DNA of 64,000 nt from JBLMYQ01 sp050260055. Lineage in GTDB: Bacteria > Bacillota > Clostridia > Acetivibrionales > UBA4821. The notes under the pieces are model-generated. The model was not told the origin of the DNA and searched no databases. It saw only the letters and a program-made list of their open reading frames with translations. Of this stretch, positions 27,401 to 33,957 are shown one piece after another (the stretch's first letter is position 1; each line of letters begins with the position of its first letter). A program made the position numbers and the translations under genes. The stretch lies in contig JBLNBO010000018.1 of the NCBI GenBank assembly GCA_050260055.1, forward strand, positions 4,827 through 68,826. The letters run 5' to 3'.

Positions 27401-28052
27401 CAGCTTCGACTCTGGTCGCATTGTTTTTGGGGTTGAAGTTTCCATCATCATCGCCTTTTATCAACCCGGCCTTCCAGAGTTTCAATACAGCATCCTGCGC
27501 CCAGTCCGATACACCAGATAGGTCTCCAGGTTTAGTTGTCACATCTGTTGAAGCCCCATAATCTATATCATAGGCGTCAAAATATCTAATAGTAAAAGTC
27601 GCCATCTGTTCACGGTTAACAATACCGTCCGGGTCAAACCCGTTATTGCCGACACCACTTGTGATGCCGTTCTTAACAGCCCAAGCAACATAGGGAGCGT
27701 AATACGCATCTTTATCCACATCTGCGAAGCCAACTTTGCCCGCATAATCGGATGGAATCACTCCAGCGATACGACCCATAATGGTTACATACATTCCGCG
27801 TGTCATAGTACCGTTTGGGGAAAATGTATCATTTCCTGTGCCGTTGAAAATGTTGTGTTCTAAAGCATACTTCACCGAATTGTAATACCAGTCGGATTGT
27901 GATACATCCTTAAAGTTGGTTATTTGTTGAGATGCCGCTTTTTCGGAAGCATTATCTGTCGCTAATTCCTGACCTGCCAAAGCAATCTCTGGCAATAAAG
28001 TTGTCATAACCATACAGATTATGAGCATAATGCTAATAATTCTTTTTTTCAT
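21480..28052 (-). CDS. Giant SLH-anchored surface protein with InlB-, MucBP- and GLUG-type repeats, 2190 aa
   Basis: ATG at 28052 is eight bases past GGGGGA. After a signal peptide (1-31), three SLH domains (about 45-230) should bind it to cell-wall polymer. A Gly/Ser/Thr linker leads to a Listeria-Bacteroides (InlB B-type) repeat (about 265-335). A large region (340-1270) of unknown fold follows. Next come alternating InlB-type (FDANGG...GYTF.GW...YTAQW) and MucBP-like (HYQQNL...YNYTRN) modules at ~1275-1955, then a GLUG-repeat region to the end. There is no sortase motif. The mucin-binding and internalin-type repeats suggest adhesion. GC content is higher than in its neighbours. It is divergent from a LytTR two-component system. 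Confidence 0.9.
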   Translation of the reverse strand: MKKRIISIMLIICMVMTTLLPEIALAGQELATDNASEKAASQQITNFKDVSQSDWYYNSVKYALEHNIFNGTGNDTFSPNGTMTRGMYVTIMGRIAGVIPSDYAGKVGFADVDKDAYYAPYVAWAVKNGITSGVGNNGFDPDGIVNREQMATFTIRYFDAYDIDYGASTDVTTKPGDLSGVSDWAQDAVLKLWKAGLIKGDDDGNFNPKNNATRVEAATFSMRTNERVETWKEEKAAEPTSMPLPNNGTSGSTGGTGGGSTIHYTVTFDSNGGTDVASVSVIKGRTLSSLPSPQKTNAIFLGWYTDSSLQGDKFSEEDTINSNITLYAKYMVIEGAPELEQDDSYALADQESDLTFTIVASDSSMTANTVKSGITLETMDGSEAVNLEVTGSNGVFSVTANGGFTEGASYKLTLNDDVLGFSGKNDTIRTCSFTIKKQESFNLEMNEGIIYIPSSDLSNIIKNGTEVDALSVPLVKVTDNESGNKESNTGTFTYNGGNALKTGDVLCIYSGAKPEVGDDAPYLDDDIAYIQVTNVNGTTVGYSDADSKKVLFLPDVLPIYAGEDNELTNYISDTTSGSFSISISDLDFSEFSEMGLNADTTIDKGDYLALYTTSDLSHGTDSDVTYGKVTSVTSDGETLSVAFTKTTKSDMKESLDYYSKNNIDGNTLLEGVNVQALKEKIKQQVFASGFANKAAVCMIKAAMSTEGFKKLAGDGANLESYSILMPDGSKADMSKFKLMAEDGSGIEDLHVNVDISDDTEELSDGVRCAVEVSFNIPVDTGNNTAVNISMTATFVEELDMSVNASAETEWDYLWGFIPYISEYKVSADIDVYDFTGISLNATVKSASDTQVLDISQEIQDILAYTKTSDITAGVQDLFETYGNMMENESDWITIFTQNISESTQSLLLGVVQIKTSVDFVVSANINVALGLNFEYKSGTRYSFWADVIAMDAGSSTLDLMDETYDFQFYVMGSLGLRAGICLEFSVGLFSTDLDSVGLTAEAGVYTNLYGYFFYEVESVNGVKKSKKSGALYVELGCYLEINFKAQVLTGTFQYNPTLYSGEWPLLTVGDRYDVYDFAYKNTDGISLKDKVRVYTLPDSMFDMTYLDLKEGDISKKTYSVSDYDITFSNSNFGRIGNKVLVNVPDNIHLMKCDMTVRWKDSSLAFSSIPIARTFHLIWDDLDDGGYTITFDSNGGSGVSSITKKFGAIVTAPNPPTKTGYTFDGWYSDEQLTKAYTFSRMGWEDITLYAKWTANTNTAYKVNHHQQDVANSSSYVLYKTESFTGTTGVAVTPDVKNYTGFTAPSTQTVTITADGSREVNYYYTRNSYTLTFKPVNGGDDIVKTVKYGASISAPSVTKTGYTFNGWNPVAAATMPAVNTTYTAQWTANTYTVSFDSNSGSSCNSIAVTNGSAYGVLPVPTRTGYTFNGWYTIEIGDNGTGTQITSTTTASIASVQTLYAKWTAKTNTAYTVKHYQQNLADNNYTLYETQNLTGATGGSITPAVKNYTGFTAPSTQTVTIIADGSRVVNYNYTRNSYTLTFDANGGTGGTSNSVKYGAAISAPTVTRTGYTFNGWNPAVVDTMPAANTTYTAQWTANENIAYTVNHYQQNLDDEDYTLHETENLTGTADVDVTPAVKNYTGFTAPSAQTVSILADGSTEINYNYTRNSYILTFDANGGTGGTSESVKYGASIDAPTVTSAVYTFYGWDPAVADTMPGEDTTYIAQWTGNGNAAYAVNHYQQNLDDENYTLYETGNLTGTIGADVTPAVKNYAGFTAPSTQTVTVTGDGSRVVNYNYTRNSYTLTFDANGGIGGTSESVKYGASIDAPTVTRAVYTFDGWDPVVVDTMPDHDTTYTAQWTIGTKPFGAGTLEDPYLIASFANLKWVSANNAANTGFSGKYFKQTADIDMSPTTSETWIPIGNMTNKFNGTYDGNGYSVENLCINTAAIRQGLFGVIGNAGTVTDLGVTNVDITCSAHNNTTGAMAGALVGTSYGSILRCYSTGTVSGDGNTGGLLGYSHGGTIKDCYSRCTVLGNGASVAEAYAQVGGLLGKLALVSGMTGSVSNSYATGNVTAANHDDVGGLAGEIDTDQEVYSSFATSTVIGSTNVGGIAGVLQGPMYNAYTTSGTFKGSVGGTITGGNTGVALSWFKDISNFTTSGNWHATHQWDFDNTWAIDPSINDGLPYLQKSKLGR
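22485..23670 (-). repeat. Three tandem copies of a 396-bp (132-aa) InlB+MucBP repeat
   Basis: Homologous landmarks (the segment encoding NHYQQNL/KHYQQNL) occur at 22831, 23227 and 23623, exactly 396 bp apart. A fourth, diverged copy upstream at 24250 is displaced by a further 231 bp, the length of one extra InlB-type module. High identity suggests recent duplication or gene conversion. Confidence 0.88.
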
Positions 28053-28099
28053 TTTGTATTCCCCCAAATATATTTTTTATTGCATATTTATATTAAATT

Positions 28100-28127
28100 G
28101 TATTATGCAAATTAGCATACTTTACAA
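28100..28127 (-). promoter_or_regulatory. Candidate promoter of the giant SLH protein
   Basis: TTGTAA, 16 bases, TAATAC on the minus strand, 48 bp before the ATG. Confidence 0.5.
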
Positions 28128-28183
28128 GGCTTCAACTCTTATTCGGCATTATTCTGTCTATCTCTTTCTTTTTTGCAAAAATA

Positions 28184-28217
28184 GCAGATTTTTAGGTAAA
28201 AACGACAGATTTTAAAT
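28184..28217 (+). promoter_or_regulatory. LytTR-type direct repeat (21-bp phased CAGATTTT boxes)
   Basis: GCAGATTTTTA and ACAGATTTTAA have their CAG trinucleotides exactly 21 bp apart (28185 and 28206). LytTR regulators such as AgrA bind two ~9-bp direct repeats 12 bp apart, i.e. two helical turns. The site is in the divergent intergenic region between the LytTR regulator gene and the SLH protein gene. Confidence 0.6.
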
Positions 28218-28297
28218 AAATCTTTTAATAATGTAAAAAATAATGTAAAATTACGTTGAATTTAAATTTTAAAAATGCTTAAGTTTAGGTGATAATA

Positions 28298-29050
28298 ATG
28301 TTACTTGTCGCTATTTGTGACGATTTGCAAAATGATAGGATAAAAATTCAAAATTTTATAAAAGATTATTGCGTGAAAGAGGACTATGATATCAATATCT
28401 ATGCCTTTGAAAATGGTGAAGCACTTGTAAAATACTATATTGCTGGTAAGGCTTCTTTTGACATTATTTTTCTTGATATATATATGAGCGGGGAAAACGG
28501 TATAAACATTGCAAAACAGATTAGAAAATATGACTCAGATTGTAAAATAATATTTTCAACAACAAGTGCTGAACATGCTTTAGAAAGTTTTGAAGTATCT
28601 CCTCTCAACTATTTAACAAAACCTATTTCGAAAGTTGTATTTGACTCTGCCTTTGAAAAAGCAATGAGAACCATTGATAAAGAAAAACAAAAGAGCCTAC
28701 CTGTTAAGGTTGGCTCAAACATCCAAACTGTATATTATAAAGACATATTGTTTATTGAAAGTGCTGCAAAAATTCTGAATATTCATATGGTCAAAAATAA
28801 GAAATTAACTTTTTGTTCGAAGCTTGACGACATTGAGGCACAGATAAATGATAAGAGGTTTATTCGCTGCCACAAGAGTTTCCTTGTAAATATGGATCAT
28901 ATTTTAAGTATTGAAAACTATTCATTCAAACTTATTGACGGTATTGAAATTCCAATAGTTCAAAGGAATTTTGCAAGTATTAAGAAAAGATTTTATGACT
29001 TTATATTAGATAAGGCAAATCTAAAAAACGATTCAGGTAAGGTGGATTAA
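28298..29050 (+). CDS. AgrA-like LytTR response regulator, 250 aa
   Basis: ATG at 28298 follows TTTAGGTGATAATA. The receiver domain (1-~125) has ICDD, phospho-acceptor Asp in IIFLDIYMSG and Lys in YLTKP. The LytTR DNA-binding domain (~140-245) has the family pattern (KDILFIES, RFIRCHKSFLVN, IPIVQRNF). It is followed 2 bp later by its kinase gene. It presumably binds the direct repeat upstream. No agrB/agrD peptide genes are present, so the signal is unknown. Confidence 0.93.
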   Translation: MLLVAICDDLQNDRIKIQNFIKDYCVKEDYDINIYAFENGEALVKYYIAGKASFDIIFLDIYMSGENGINIAKQIRKYDSDCKIIFSTTSAEHALESFEVSPLNYLTKPISKVVFDSAFEKAMRTIDKEKQKSLPVKVGSNIQTVYYKDILFIESAAKILNIHMVKNKKLTFCSKLDDIEAQINDKRFIRCHKSFLVNMDHILSIENYSFKLIDGIEIPIVQRNFASIKKRFYDFILDKANLKNDSGKVD

Positions 29051-29052
29051 TT

Positions 29053-30381
29053 ATGACATTGTTATACCCTACTCTTGTTTGCCTTTTGAACACTTTAATA
29101 GTACATTCTTTGCTTACTAGAAAAAAGACACTTTTATTCTGTTTCGTCGCTTTTGTCGTAAATACATTTTTAATAATTTGTGCTGTGTCTTTAGCCCAAA
29201 AGTATATAACACAACCTATAATTCTAAAATACATAACGTATTCAATTGCATTTACGTATATAATATATTTTCATATAGTATTCAAAGAATCATTATCAAA
29301 AAAAACATTTACAATGTTTAGTATTTGGATGTTTTCTACCATAATATTATTTCTTACAACATCTATTATAAGTATGTTTTCAAGTATTTTTGATGAAAAA
29401 TATATTCAAGATACAGTATATATAGTTAGAATTTGTATTCAGATTTTATTCTTACCGGCAGTATATTATAGGCTTAGTAAGCCCTACAAAAAAGTGCTTG
29501 GAATAGTCCCTGATAAAACTATTAATTTTATGTCCTTGTACCCGGTTATTGCATTTTTGTTGCTAATTAATACCTATACTACACCCTTTGGAGGCTTTAC
29601 TAATTTCAATTCCAAAAATGAGATGTTCTTACTTTTAATATTTATAAGCTTAGGTTATTTTCTTGTATTTGCAGGAATATCTTCCTCATCTAAAATGATT
29701 TCGCTCAAGTATGATTATAAAATAATTGAAAATCAAGTCGATCTTCAACGTCAAAATTATAAGAAATTAAATGAATCTATTGAACAAATTAATACTCTTA
29801 AACACGACGTACGACATCATCTTTCTGCAATAAAATCAATGCTCCAGGAAAAAAAATACGAACAAGCATTGAAATACGTTGAACAATTTAATCAAAATGA
29901 ACTGTCAAAAAACGTATCAACAGTGTGTAACAATTTTGCCGCCGACTCTATAATAAAATACTTTATGAGCCTTGCAATCAGCAAAAACATTGACTTTAAA
30001 TGTGATGTCGTCATCCCAGAAGATATAGGTATAAATCCGCTGGATTTGTGTGTTGTTTTAGGGAATTGTCTGGAAAATGCAATCGAAGCCTGTGATAAAC
30101 TTGATATTGGGACGGAAAAACAAATCGAGCTAATTTCTAAAATTGTAGGAACTCATATTGTCTTTATGATAAGAAATGATTTTAACGGTAATATATTTAA
30201 AGAAGAGAATGTTATAAAAACTTCAAAGACCGACCCCACGCATGGCATCGGTCTTTCTAGCATTAGTGAAACTGTCAATAAATATAATGGTAATCTAGAT
30301 ATTAAATATACAGATGATAAGTTTGAGATTACTATTATAATGTGCACCTCCGCCAGAAAGAACGGGACGGTTCCCGGCTAA
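29053..30381 (+). CDS. AgrC-like GHKL-family sensor histidine kinase, 442 aa
   Basis: The ATG lies 2 bp past the regulator's stop with AAGGTGG inside that gene's end, so the two are translationally linked. Six or so membrane helices (to ~residue 215) form the sensor. A dimerisation helix carries the phospho-acceptor in LKHDVRHHL. An N-box NCLENAIEAC and a G-box GIGLSSI complete the GHKL ATPase. These are AgrC hallmarks of peptide-sensing systems. The last dozen residues are encoded by abruptly GC-rich DNA and lie beyond the usual end of the ATPase fold. Confidence 0.92.
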   Translation: MTLLYPTLVCLLNTLIVHSLLTRKKTLLFCFVAFVVNTFLIICAVSLAQKYITQPIILKYITYSIAFTYIIYFHIVFKESLSKKTFTMFSIWMFSTIILFLTTSIISMFSSIFDEKYIQDTVYIVRICIQILFLPAVYYRLSKPYKKVLGIVPDKTINFMSLYPVIAFLLLINTYTTPFGGFTNFNSKNEMFLLLIFISLGYFLVFAGISSSSKMISLKYDYKIIENQVDLQRQNYKKLNESIEQINTLKHDVRHHLSAIKSMLQEKKYEQALKYVEQFNQNELSKNVSTVCNNFAADSIIKYFMSLAISKNIDFKCDVVIPEDIGINPLDLCVVLGNCLENAIEACDKLDIGTEKQIELISKIVGTHIVFMIRNDFNGNIFKEENVIKTSKTDPTHGIGLSSISETVNKYNGNLDIKYTDDKFEITIIMCTSARKNGTVPG

Positions 30382-30406
30382 ATGTGCCCCTTAATTAAAA
30401 CCTACA

Positions 30407-30577
30407 TTAACCCTTCTTGGCAGTTTCCTTTTTAATCCATTCCATTAAAACTTTTTTGGGCACTCTTATCTTGTTCCCCAGCTTTATTGACGGAATCTTC
30501 TTTTGAGCAACCATCTCATAAGCGTTGTTTGTCCCAATCCTCAGTATTTTTTTAACCTCATCCATGGTTAAGTGCAA
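30407..30577 (-). pseudogene. Excisionase-type helix-turn-helix (HTH_17) fragment, ~52-56 aa
   Basis: The protein would begin at TTG 30577 or ATG 30565 and carries TMDEVKKILRIG, NNAYEMVAQKKIPSIKLG, KIRVPKKVLMEWIKK. This is a MerR-like winged helix typical of Tn916/phage Xis proteins. It starts just past the tRNA terminator with neither a convincing ribosome site nor a promoter, so it may be a truncated relic. The open frame continues upstream through both tRNA genes, which is not meaningful. No integrase is nearby. Confidence 0.6.
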
Positions 30578-30585
30578 CCGACGAC

Positions 30586-30618
30586 AAAAAAAATACAGCC
30601 CATAGGCTGCATTTTTTG
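30586..30618 (-). terminator. Terminator of the tRNA-His/tRNA-Gln unit
   Basis: Stem AATGCAGCC/GGCTGTATT with a 4-base loop and eight T on the minus strand, directly past the tRNA-Gln CCA. Confidence 0.92.
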
Positions 30619-30620
30619 TT

Positions 30621-30696
30621 TGGCTGGGATGGCTGGATTCGAACCAACGAGATGCCAGAGTCAAAGTCTGGTGCCTTACCACTTGGCTACATCCCA
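30621..30696 (-). tRNA. tRNA-Gln (TTG anticodon)
   Basis: Acceptor TGGGATG/CATCCCA, discriminator G, encoded CCA, anticodon loop CTTTGAC giving TTG, and T-arm GGTTCGAATCC. Confidence 0.95.
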
Positions 30697-30701
30697 ATGT
30701 A

Positions 30702-30779
30702 TGGGGTGAATAAAGGGAATCGAACCCTTGGCCTCCAGGGCCACAACCTGGCGCTCTAACCGACTGAGCTATATCCACC
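30702..30779 (-). tRNA. tRNA-His (GTG anticodon)
   Basis: The extra G at position -1 pairs with C73, the identity mark of tRNA-His. Loop TTGTGGC gives GTG, and CCA is encoded. It is co-transcribed with tRNA-Gln 5 bp downstream. Confidence 0.95.
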
Positions 30780-30806
30780 GCGTGTGCGCCCAAAAGCGCA
30801 AATATT

Positions 30807-30835
30807 ATTTTAAGGCATAGTAATACAAAAGTCAA
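30807..30835 (-). promoter_or_regulatory. Promoter of the tRNA-His/tRNA-Gln unit
   Basis: TTGACT, 17 bases, TAAAAT on the minus strand, ending 28 bp before tRNA-His. Confidence 0.8.
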
Positions 30836-30847
30836 CAGGATTTTGCG

Positions 30848-30877
30848 TTGACACAGATATATAAATGCTGATACAAT
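30848..30877 (+). promoter_or_regulatory. Divergent promoter toward the 84-aa membrane protein
   Basis: TTGACA, 18 bases, TACAAT. The ~165-bp leader (to 31042) contains the palindrome at 30922-30935 and an AAAGGAGGGG at ~30968 with no start codon behind it. Confidence 0.75.
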
Positions 30878-30921
30878 AGAAATATATAACATTTTCTATA
30901 ACTTAATATCGTGCATACACC

Positions 30922-30935
30922 GTTCCAATTGGAAC
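30922..30935. promoter_or_regulatory. Perfect 14-bp palindrome GTTCCAATTGGAAC, candidate operator
   Basis: It has seven-base arms without a loop, 45 bp downstream of the -10 box at 30872-30877. The lack of a loop and T-run argues for a dimeric protein site rather than a terminator. Confidence 0.5.
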
Positions 30936-31042
30936 CATGATACGACAACAGTCTCGTTTGTTATTTTAAAGGAGGGGATTTTATAGTTCTTAAGCAATGG
31001 TAGTTTTAAGTCAAGTCGTTTAATAAAAAGGAGGAATCTTTA

Positions 31043-31297
31043 ATGGAAATTTTATTTGTATTATCAATTGTTGCGTTTTGCGCTATCACCTATGCAGTCT
31101 ACAAGCACACCAAATCCGTTAAGAAAACGCTGCTTGCTGTTCTGGGAATTGTCCTATTCATACTCAGTCCGCTCTTCACAATCGTCATATTTGTACTGGT
31201 GTTAATTTTCTCGAAAAATACCAGAAATCGGTTGAAGAACTGGCTTAAAGAATGGATCAACAAGGAAGATGAACCTGCAGAAGCGGAAAACGAATAA
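31043..31297 (+). CDS. 84-aa membrane protein with acidic tail
   Basis: ATG at 31043 follows AAAAAGGAGGAATCTTTA. Two membrane helices (about 2-18 and 28-57) flank a Lys-rich loop, followed by an amphipathic segment (NRLKNWLKEWI) and a Glu-rich C-terminus. No family is recognised. It has its own promoter and terminator. Confidence 0.78.
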   Translation: MEILFVLSIVAFCAITYAVYKHTKSVKKTLLAVLGIVLFILSPLFTIVIFVLVLIFSKNTRNRLKNWLKEWINKEDEPAEAENE

Positions 31298-31311
31298 TAA
31301 GTAAACAAAAA

Positions 31312-31353
31312 GAGAACCAGCGGCATAATTACTGCTGGTTCTCCTCATTTTTA
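31312..31353. terminator. Bidirectional terminator between the 84-aa gene and the ACT gene
   Basis: Stem GAGAACCAGC/GCTGGTTCTC with a 12-base loop and flanking A/T runs between convergent genes; the downstream T-run includes the ACT stop. Confidence 0.85.
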
Positions 31354-31782
31354 AAGTTCATGCGCCTCTTTTTCAGTCAGCACCTTTATACCTTTTTCCT
31401 GCAGTATATCGGCCGCCTTTTTCCAATCCTCGACTCTAAGGATTACCAGCGCCTGCCCGGATGTTTTTCCGACAAATGCATAAATATATTCAATATCCAC
31501 ATTTGCCTCTTCCAAATATTTAAGTGCAATACCAAGCCCTCCCGGTTTATCATCAACTGCAATTGCAATAACATCCGTATTGCTTACCGAAAAACCTGCT
31601 TTACTTAATACCTCATGCACCTTTTCAGGGTCGCTTACAATAAGCCTTAAGATTCCAAATTCCGCCGTATCTGCAATTGATAGTGCATTTATGTTTATGT
31701 TGTTTTCACCAAGTATCTTGGTTACCTCAGCAAGCCTTCCGGCTTTATTTTCTAGGAAAACAGAAATCTGCTTAATCGCCAC
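31351..31782 (-). CDS. Tandem ACT-domain protein, 143 aa
   Basis: GTG at 31782 is favoured by AAAGGTGGTG at the right distance; an in-frame ATG at 31812 overlaps the previous stop and lacks a ribosome site. Two ACT domains (about 3-70 and 72-140) begin with ISVFLENKAGRLAEV and AVDDKPGGLG. ACT pairs bind amino acids as regulatory modules. Co-transcription with paaK is common in Clostridia that degrade or sense aromatic amino acids. Confidence 0.88.
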   Translation of the reverse strand: MAIKQISVFLENKAGRLAEVTKILGENNININALSIADTAEFGILRLIVSDPEKVHEVLSKAGFSVSNTDVIAIAVDDKPGGLGIALKYLEEANVDIEYIYAFVGKTSGQALVILRVEDWKKAADILQEKGIKVLTEKEAHEL

Positions 31783-31812
31783 GCTTTCACCACCTTTAAA
31801 TTTCCAATTCAT

Positions 31813-33111
31813 TTAGATTTTTCTCTTATCTATTACCCTTTTTGCTTTTCCTTCACTGCGTTCTATTGTTTTAGGCTCAACCAGCTTCACCTTTGCAGAA
31901 ATTCCAAGCGTGCTCTCGATTTCGCCTCTGATTTTTCTTTCAAGCTGTTCCAGTTTCCTTACTTCATCAAAGAAAAGATTTCCCGCAATTTCTACCTGCA
32001 CCTCAAGAATATCAAGATTATCCACCCTATCAACAATAATTTGATAATGCGGTGCTGTTTCTCCAATCTGCAGGAGCACTGCCTCAATCTGGGACGGGAA
32101 TACATTCACGCCCCTTATAATAAGCATATCATCGCTTCTGCCGCTGACCTTTTCCATGCGAACCATAGTACGCCCGCATTCGCAGGTTTCATAATTAAGC
32201 TTTGAAATATCTCTGGTGCGGTATCGAATTAAAGGAAGCCCCTCTTTATTAATAGTTGTAAATACAAGTTCACCCTTCGAACCTTCCGGCAAGACTTCTC
32301 CAGTTTCAGGGTTAATTATCTCCGGCAGGAAATAATCCTCATTAACATGCATCCCCGCCTTGTTTGGGCACTCGCTTGCAACCCCGGGTCCCATAACTTC
32401 GCTTAGCCCATAAATATCTATAGCAAGTATGCCTAATTTATTTTCTATCTCTTTTCTCATGTTTTCCGACCAAGGTTCTGCTCCAAAAACGCCTGCTTTT
32501 AATTTAAGCTCTTCTTTTGCAATTCCCATTTCTTCTAAAGTTTCAGCTATTACAAGTGCATATGAAGGCGTACAAGCAAGAATAGTTGTGCCAAAATCCT
32601 TCATCAACTGCACCTGCCTCTTGGTATTTCCGCCAGATATAGGTATAACCGAGGCTCCAACCTTTTCTGCCCCATAATGGGCACCAAGCCCCCCAGTAAA
32701 AAGTCCATAGCCATATGCAACCTGGATGAAGGACTCTTTTGTAGCGCCTGCAGCAGTGAGCGTTCTTGCCATAACTTCCGACCAGGAATCAATATCTCTT
32801 CTGGTATATCCCACAACAGTAGATTTCCCTGTAGTTCCTGATGATGCATGGATTCTAACAATTTCGCTCATTGGAACTGCAAACATACCATAAGGATAAG
32901 TATCACGCAAATCCTGTTTATAGGTAAATGGAAGCTTTTTTAAGTCTTCTAATCCGTTAATATCTCCAGGTTCAATACCTTGCGCCTGCATTTTTGCTCT
33001 ATAATAAGGCACATTGTGGTAAATTCTATTTACTGTTTCTTTTAACCTATTTGTCTGAAGTTCAAGCATTTTTTCTCTTTGCATACATTCACATGTTTGG
33101 TTCCAAATCAT
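31813..33111 (-). CDS. paaK: Phenylacetate-CoA ligase family enzyme, 432 aa
   Basis: PaaK-type ligases activate aryl acids to CoA thioesters with ATP. ATG at 33111 follows GGAGGAGACAAA and gives the normal family length. AMP-binding features are ASSGTTGKST, YGLSEVMGPG and YRTRDIS; the C-terminal subdomain ends with GKAKRVIDKR. It is followed by the ACT gene, whose likely GTG start lies 30 bp past the stop. The pair points to aromatic amino-acid metabolism (phenylacetate or indoleacetate). Partner oxidoreductases are not in the window. Confidence 0.92.
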   Translation of the reverse strand: MIWNQTCECMQREKMLELQTNRLKETVNRIYHNVPYYRAKMQAQGIEPGDINGLEDLKKLPFTYKQDLRDTYPYGMFAVPMSEIVRIHASSGTTGKSTVVGYTRRDIDSWSEVMARTLTAAGATKESFIQVAYGYGLFTGGLGAHYGAEKVGASVIPISGGNTKRQVQLMKDFGTTILACTPSYALVIAETLEEMGIAKEELKLKAGVFGAEPWSENMRKEIENKLGILAIDIYGLSEVMGPGVASECPNKAGMHVNEDYFLPEIINPETGEVLPEGSKGELVFTTINKEGLPLIRYRTRDISKLNYETCECGRTMVRMEKVSGRSDDMLIIRGVNVFPSQIEAVLLQIGETAPHYQIIVDRVDNLDILEVQVEIAGNLFFDEVRKLEQLERKIRGEIESTLGISAKVKLVEPKTIERSEGKAKRVIDKRKI

Positions 33112-33153
33112 TTTGTCTCCTCCATAAACCTGCAATCAGATTATACAAGAATA

Positions 33154-33900
33154 TTACTTTATTTCCTTAACTTCTGTCATTTTATCCCCCACAGCAATCT
33201 TATCAACCACTTCCATTCCTGAAACAACTTTTCCGAAAACTGCATAATAATTATCAAGCCATGAAGCATCGGTTTTAAGAATATAGAATTGAGAGCTGGC
33301 TGAATCCATTTTATCAGAACGTGCCATAGCAATTGCCCCTCTGACATTTTTCAAATTCGGATTGGTTTCAAGCTTTATTGTTGCACCCGAACCGCCAGAA
33401 CCATTTCCATTAGGATCTCCGCCTTGAATAACCCAATCTTCAACCCTGTGAAAGGTTAGCCCATTATAAAAACTCTTTTTAACCAACTGAACAAAATTAT
33501 CAACCGTTATTGGCATTAATTCAGGATATAATGCTACCTTTATATCGCCTTTTGCAGTTTTTATATTAACCATTACGGTTTTTTGTTTTGACATATCAAT
33601 ATTCTCATTTTTAGTTGTTTCTTGAGAAGCTGTTTTTTCTCCTGCTTTTTGATTTTGGCTGTTTTGCTGTGCGTTGGCCGATTCTCCAGCTTTTGCAGTT
33701 GTGTTTGTATTATTCTGCTCGGCTTGATTTGATTTTGATAAATCTTTATTACTATTATCAGCTGGTTTTTGTACAGACAAATATACACCTGCACCAATTC
33801 CACAAAAAATTATAATTGTAACAATAATCATAGCAATATTAGATTTTCTCTCGAAGTCGCTAATAGGTTCTTTTTTCTTAACAGTTTTATTATTTTTCAA
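33154..33900 (-). CDS. Membrane-anchored cyclophilin-type peptidyl-prolyl isomerase, 248 aa
   Basis: TTG at 33900 is preferred over GTG at 33909 because the GGGAGGG site overlaps the latter. One N-terminal helix (about 22-42) anchors the protein outside the cell. An Asn/Gln/Ser/Lys-rich linker (45-100) leads to the cyclophilin domain (about 104-248), with FHRVEDWVIQGGDP, GAIAMAR and SSQFYI. It probably helps fold secreted proteins. Confidence 0.93.
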   Translation of the reverse strand: MKNNKTVKKKEPISDFERKSNIAMIIVTIIIFCGIGAGVYLSVQKPADNSNKDLSKSNQAEQNNTNTTAKAGESANAQQNSQNQKAGEKTASQETTKNENIDMSKQKTVMVNIKTAKGDIKVALYPELMPITVDNFVQLVKKSFYNGLTFHRVEDWVIQGGDPNGNGSGGSGATIKLETNPNLKNVRGAIAMARSDKMDSASSQFYILKTDASWLDNYYAVFGKVVSGMEVVDKIAVGDKMTEVKEIK

Positions 33901-33957
33901 TCTAAACACCCTCCCTAACAGATATGCCTATAATGGTAATTTATGTTATATTTTCCA

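Noticed and set aside
30565..30892. 161-aa reading frame spanning both tRNA genes
   Set aside because: It is fortuitous open sequence through structural RNA genes; only the C-terminal helix-turn-helix part is meaningful.
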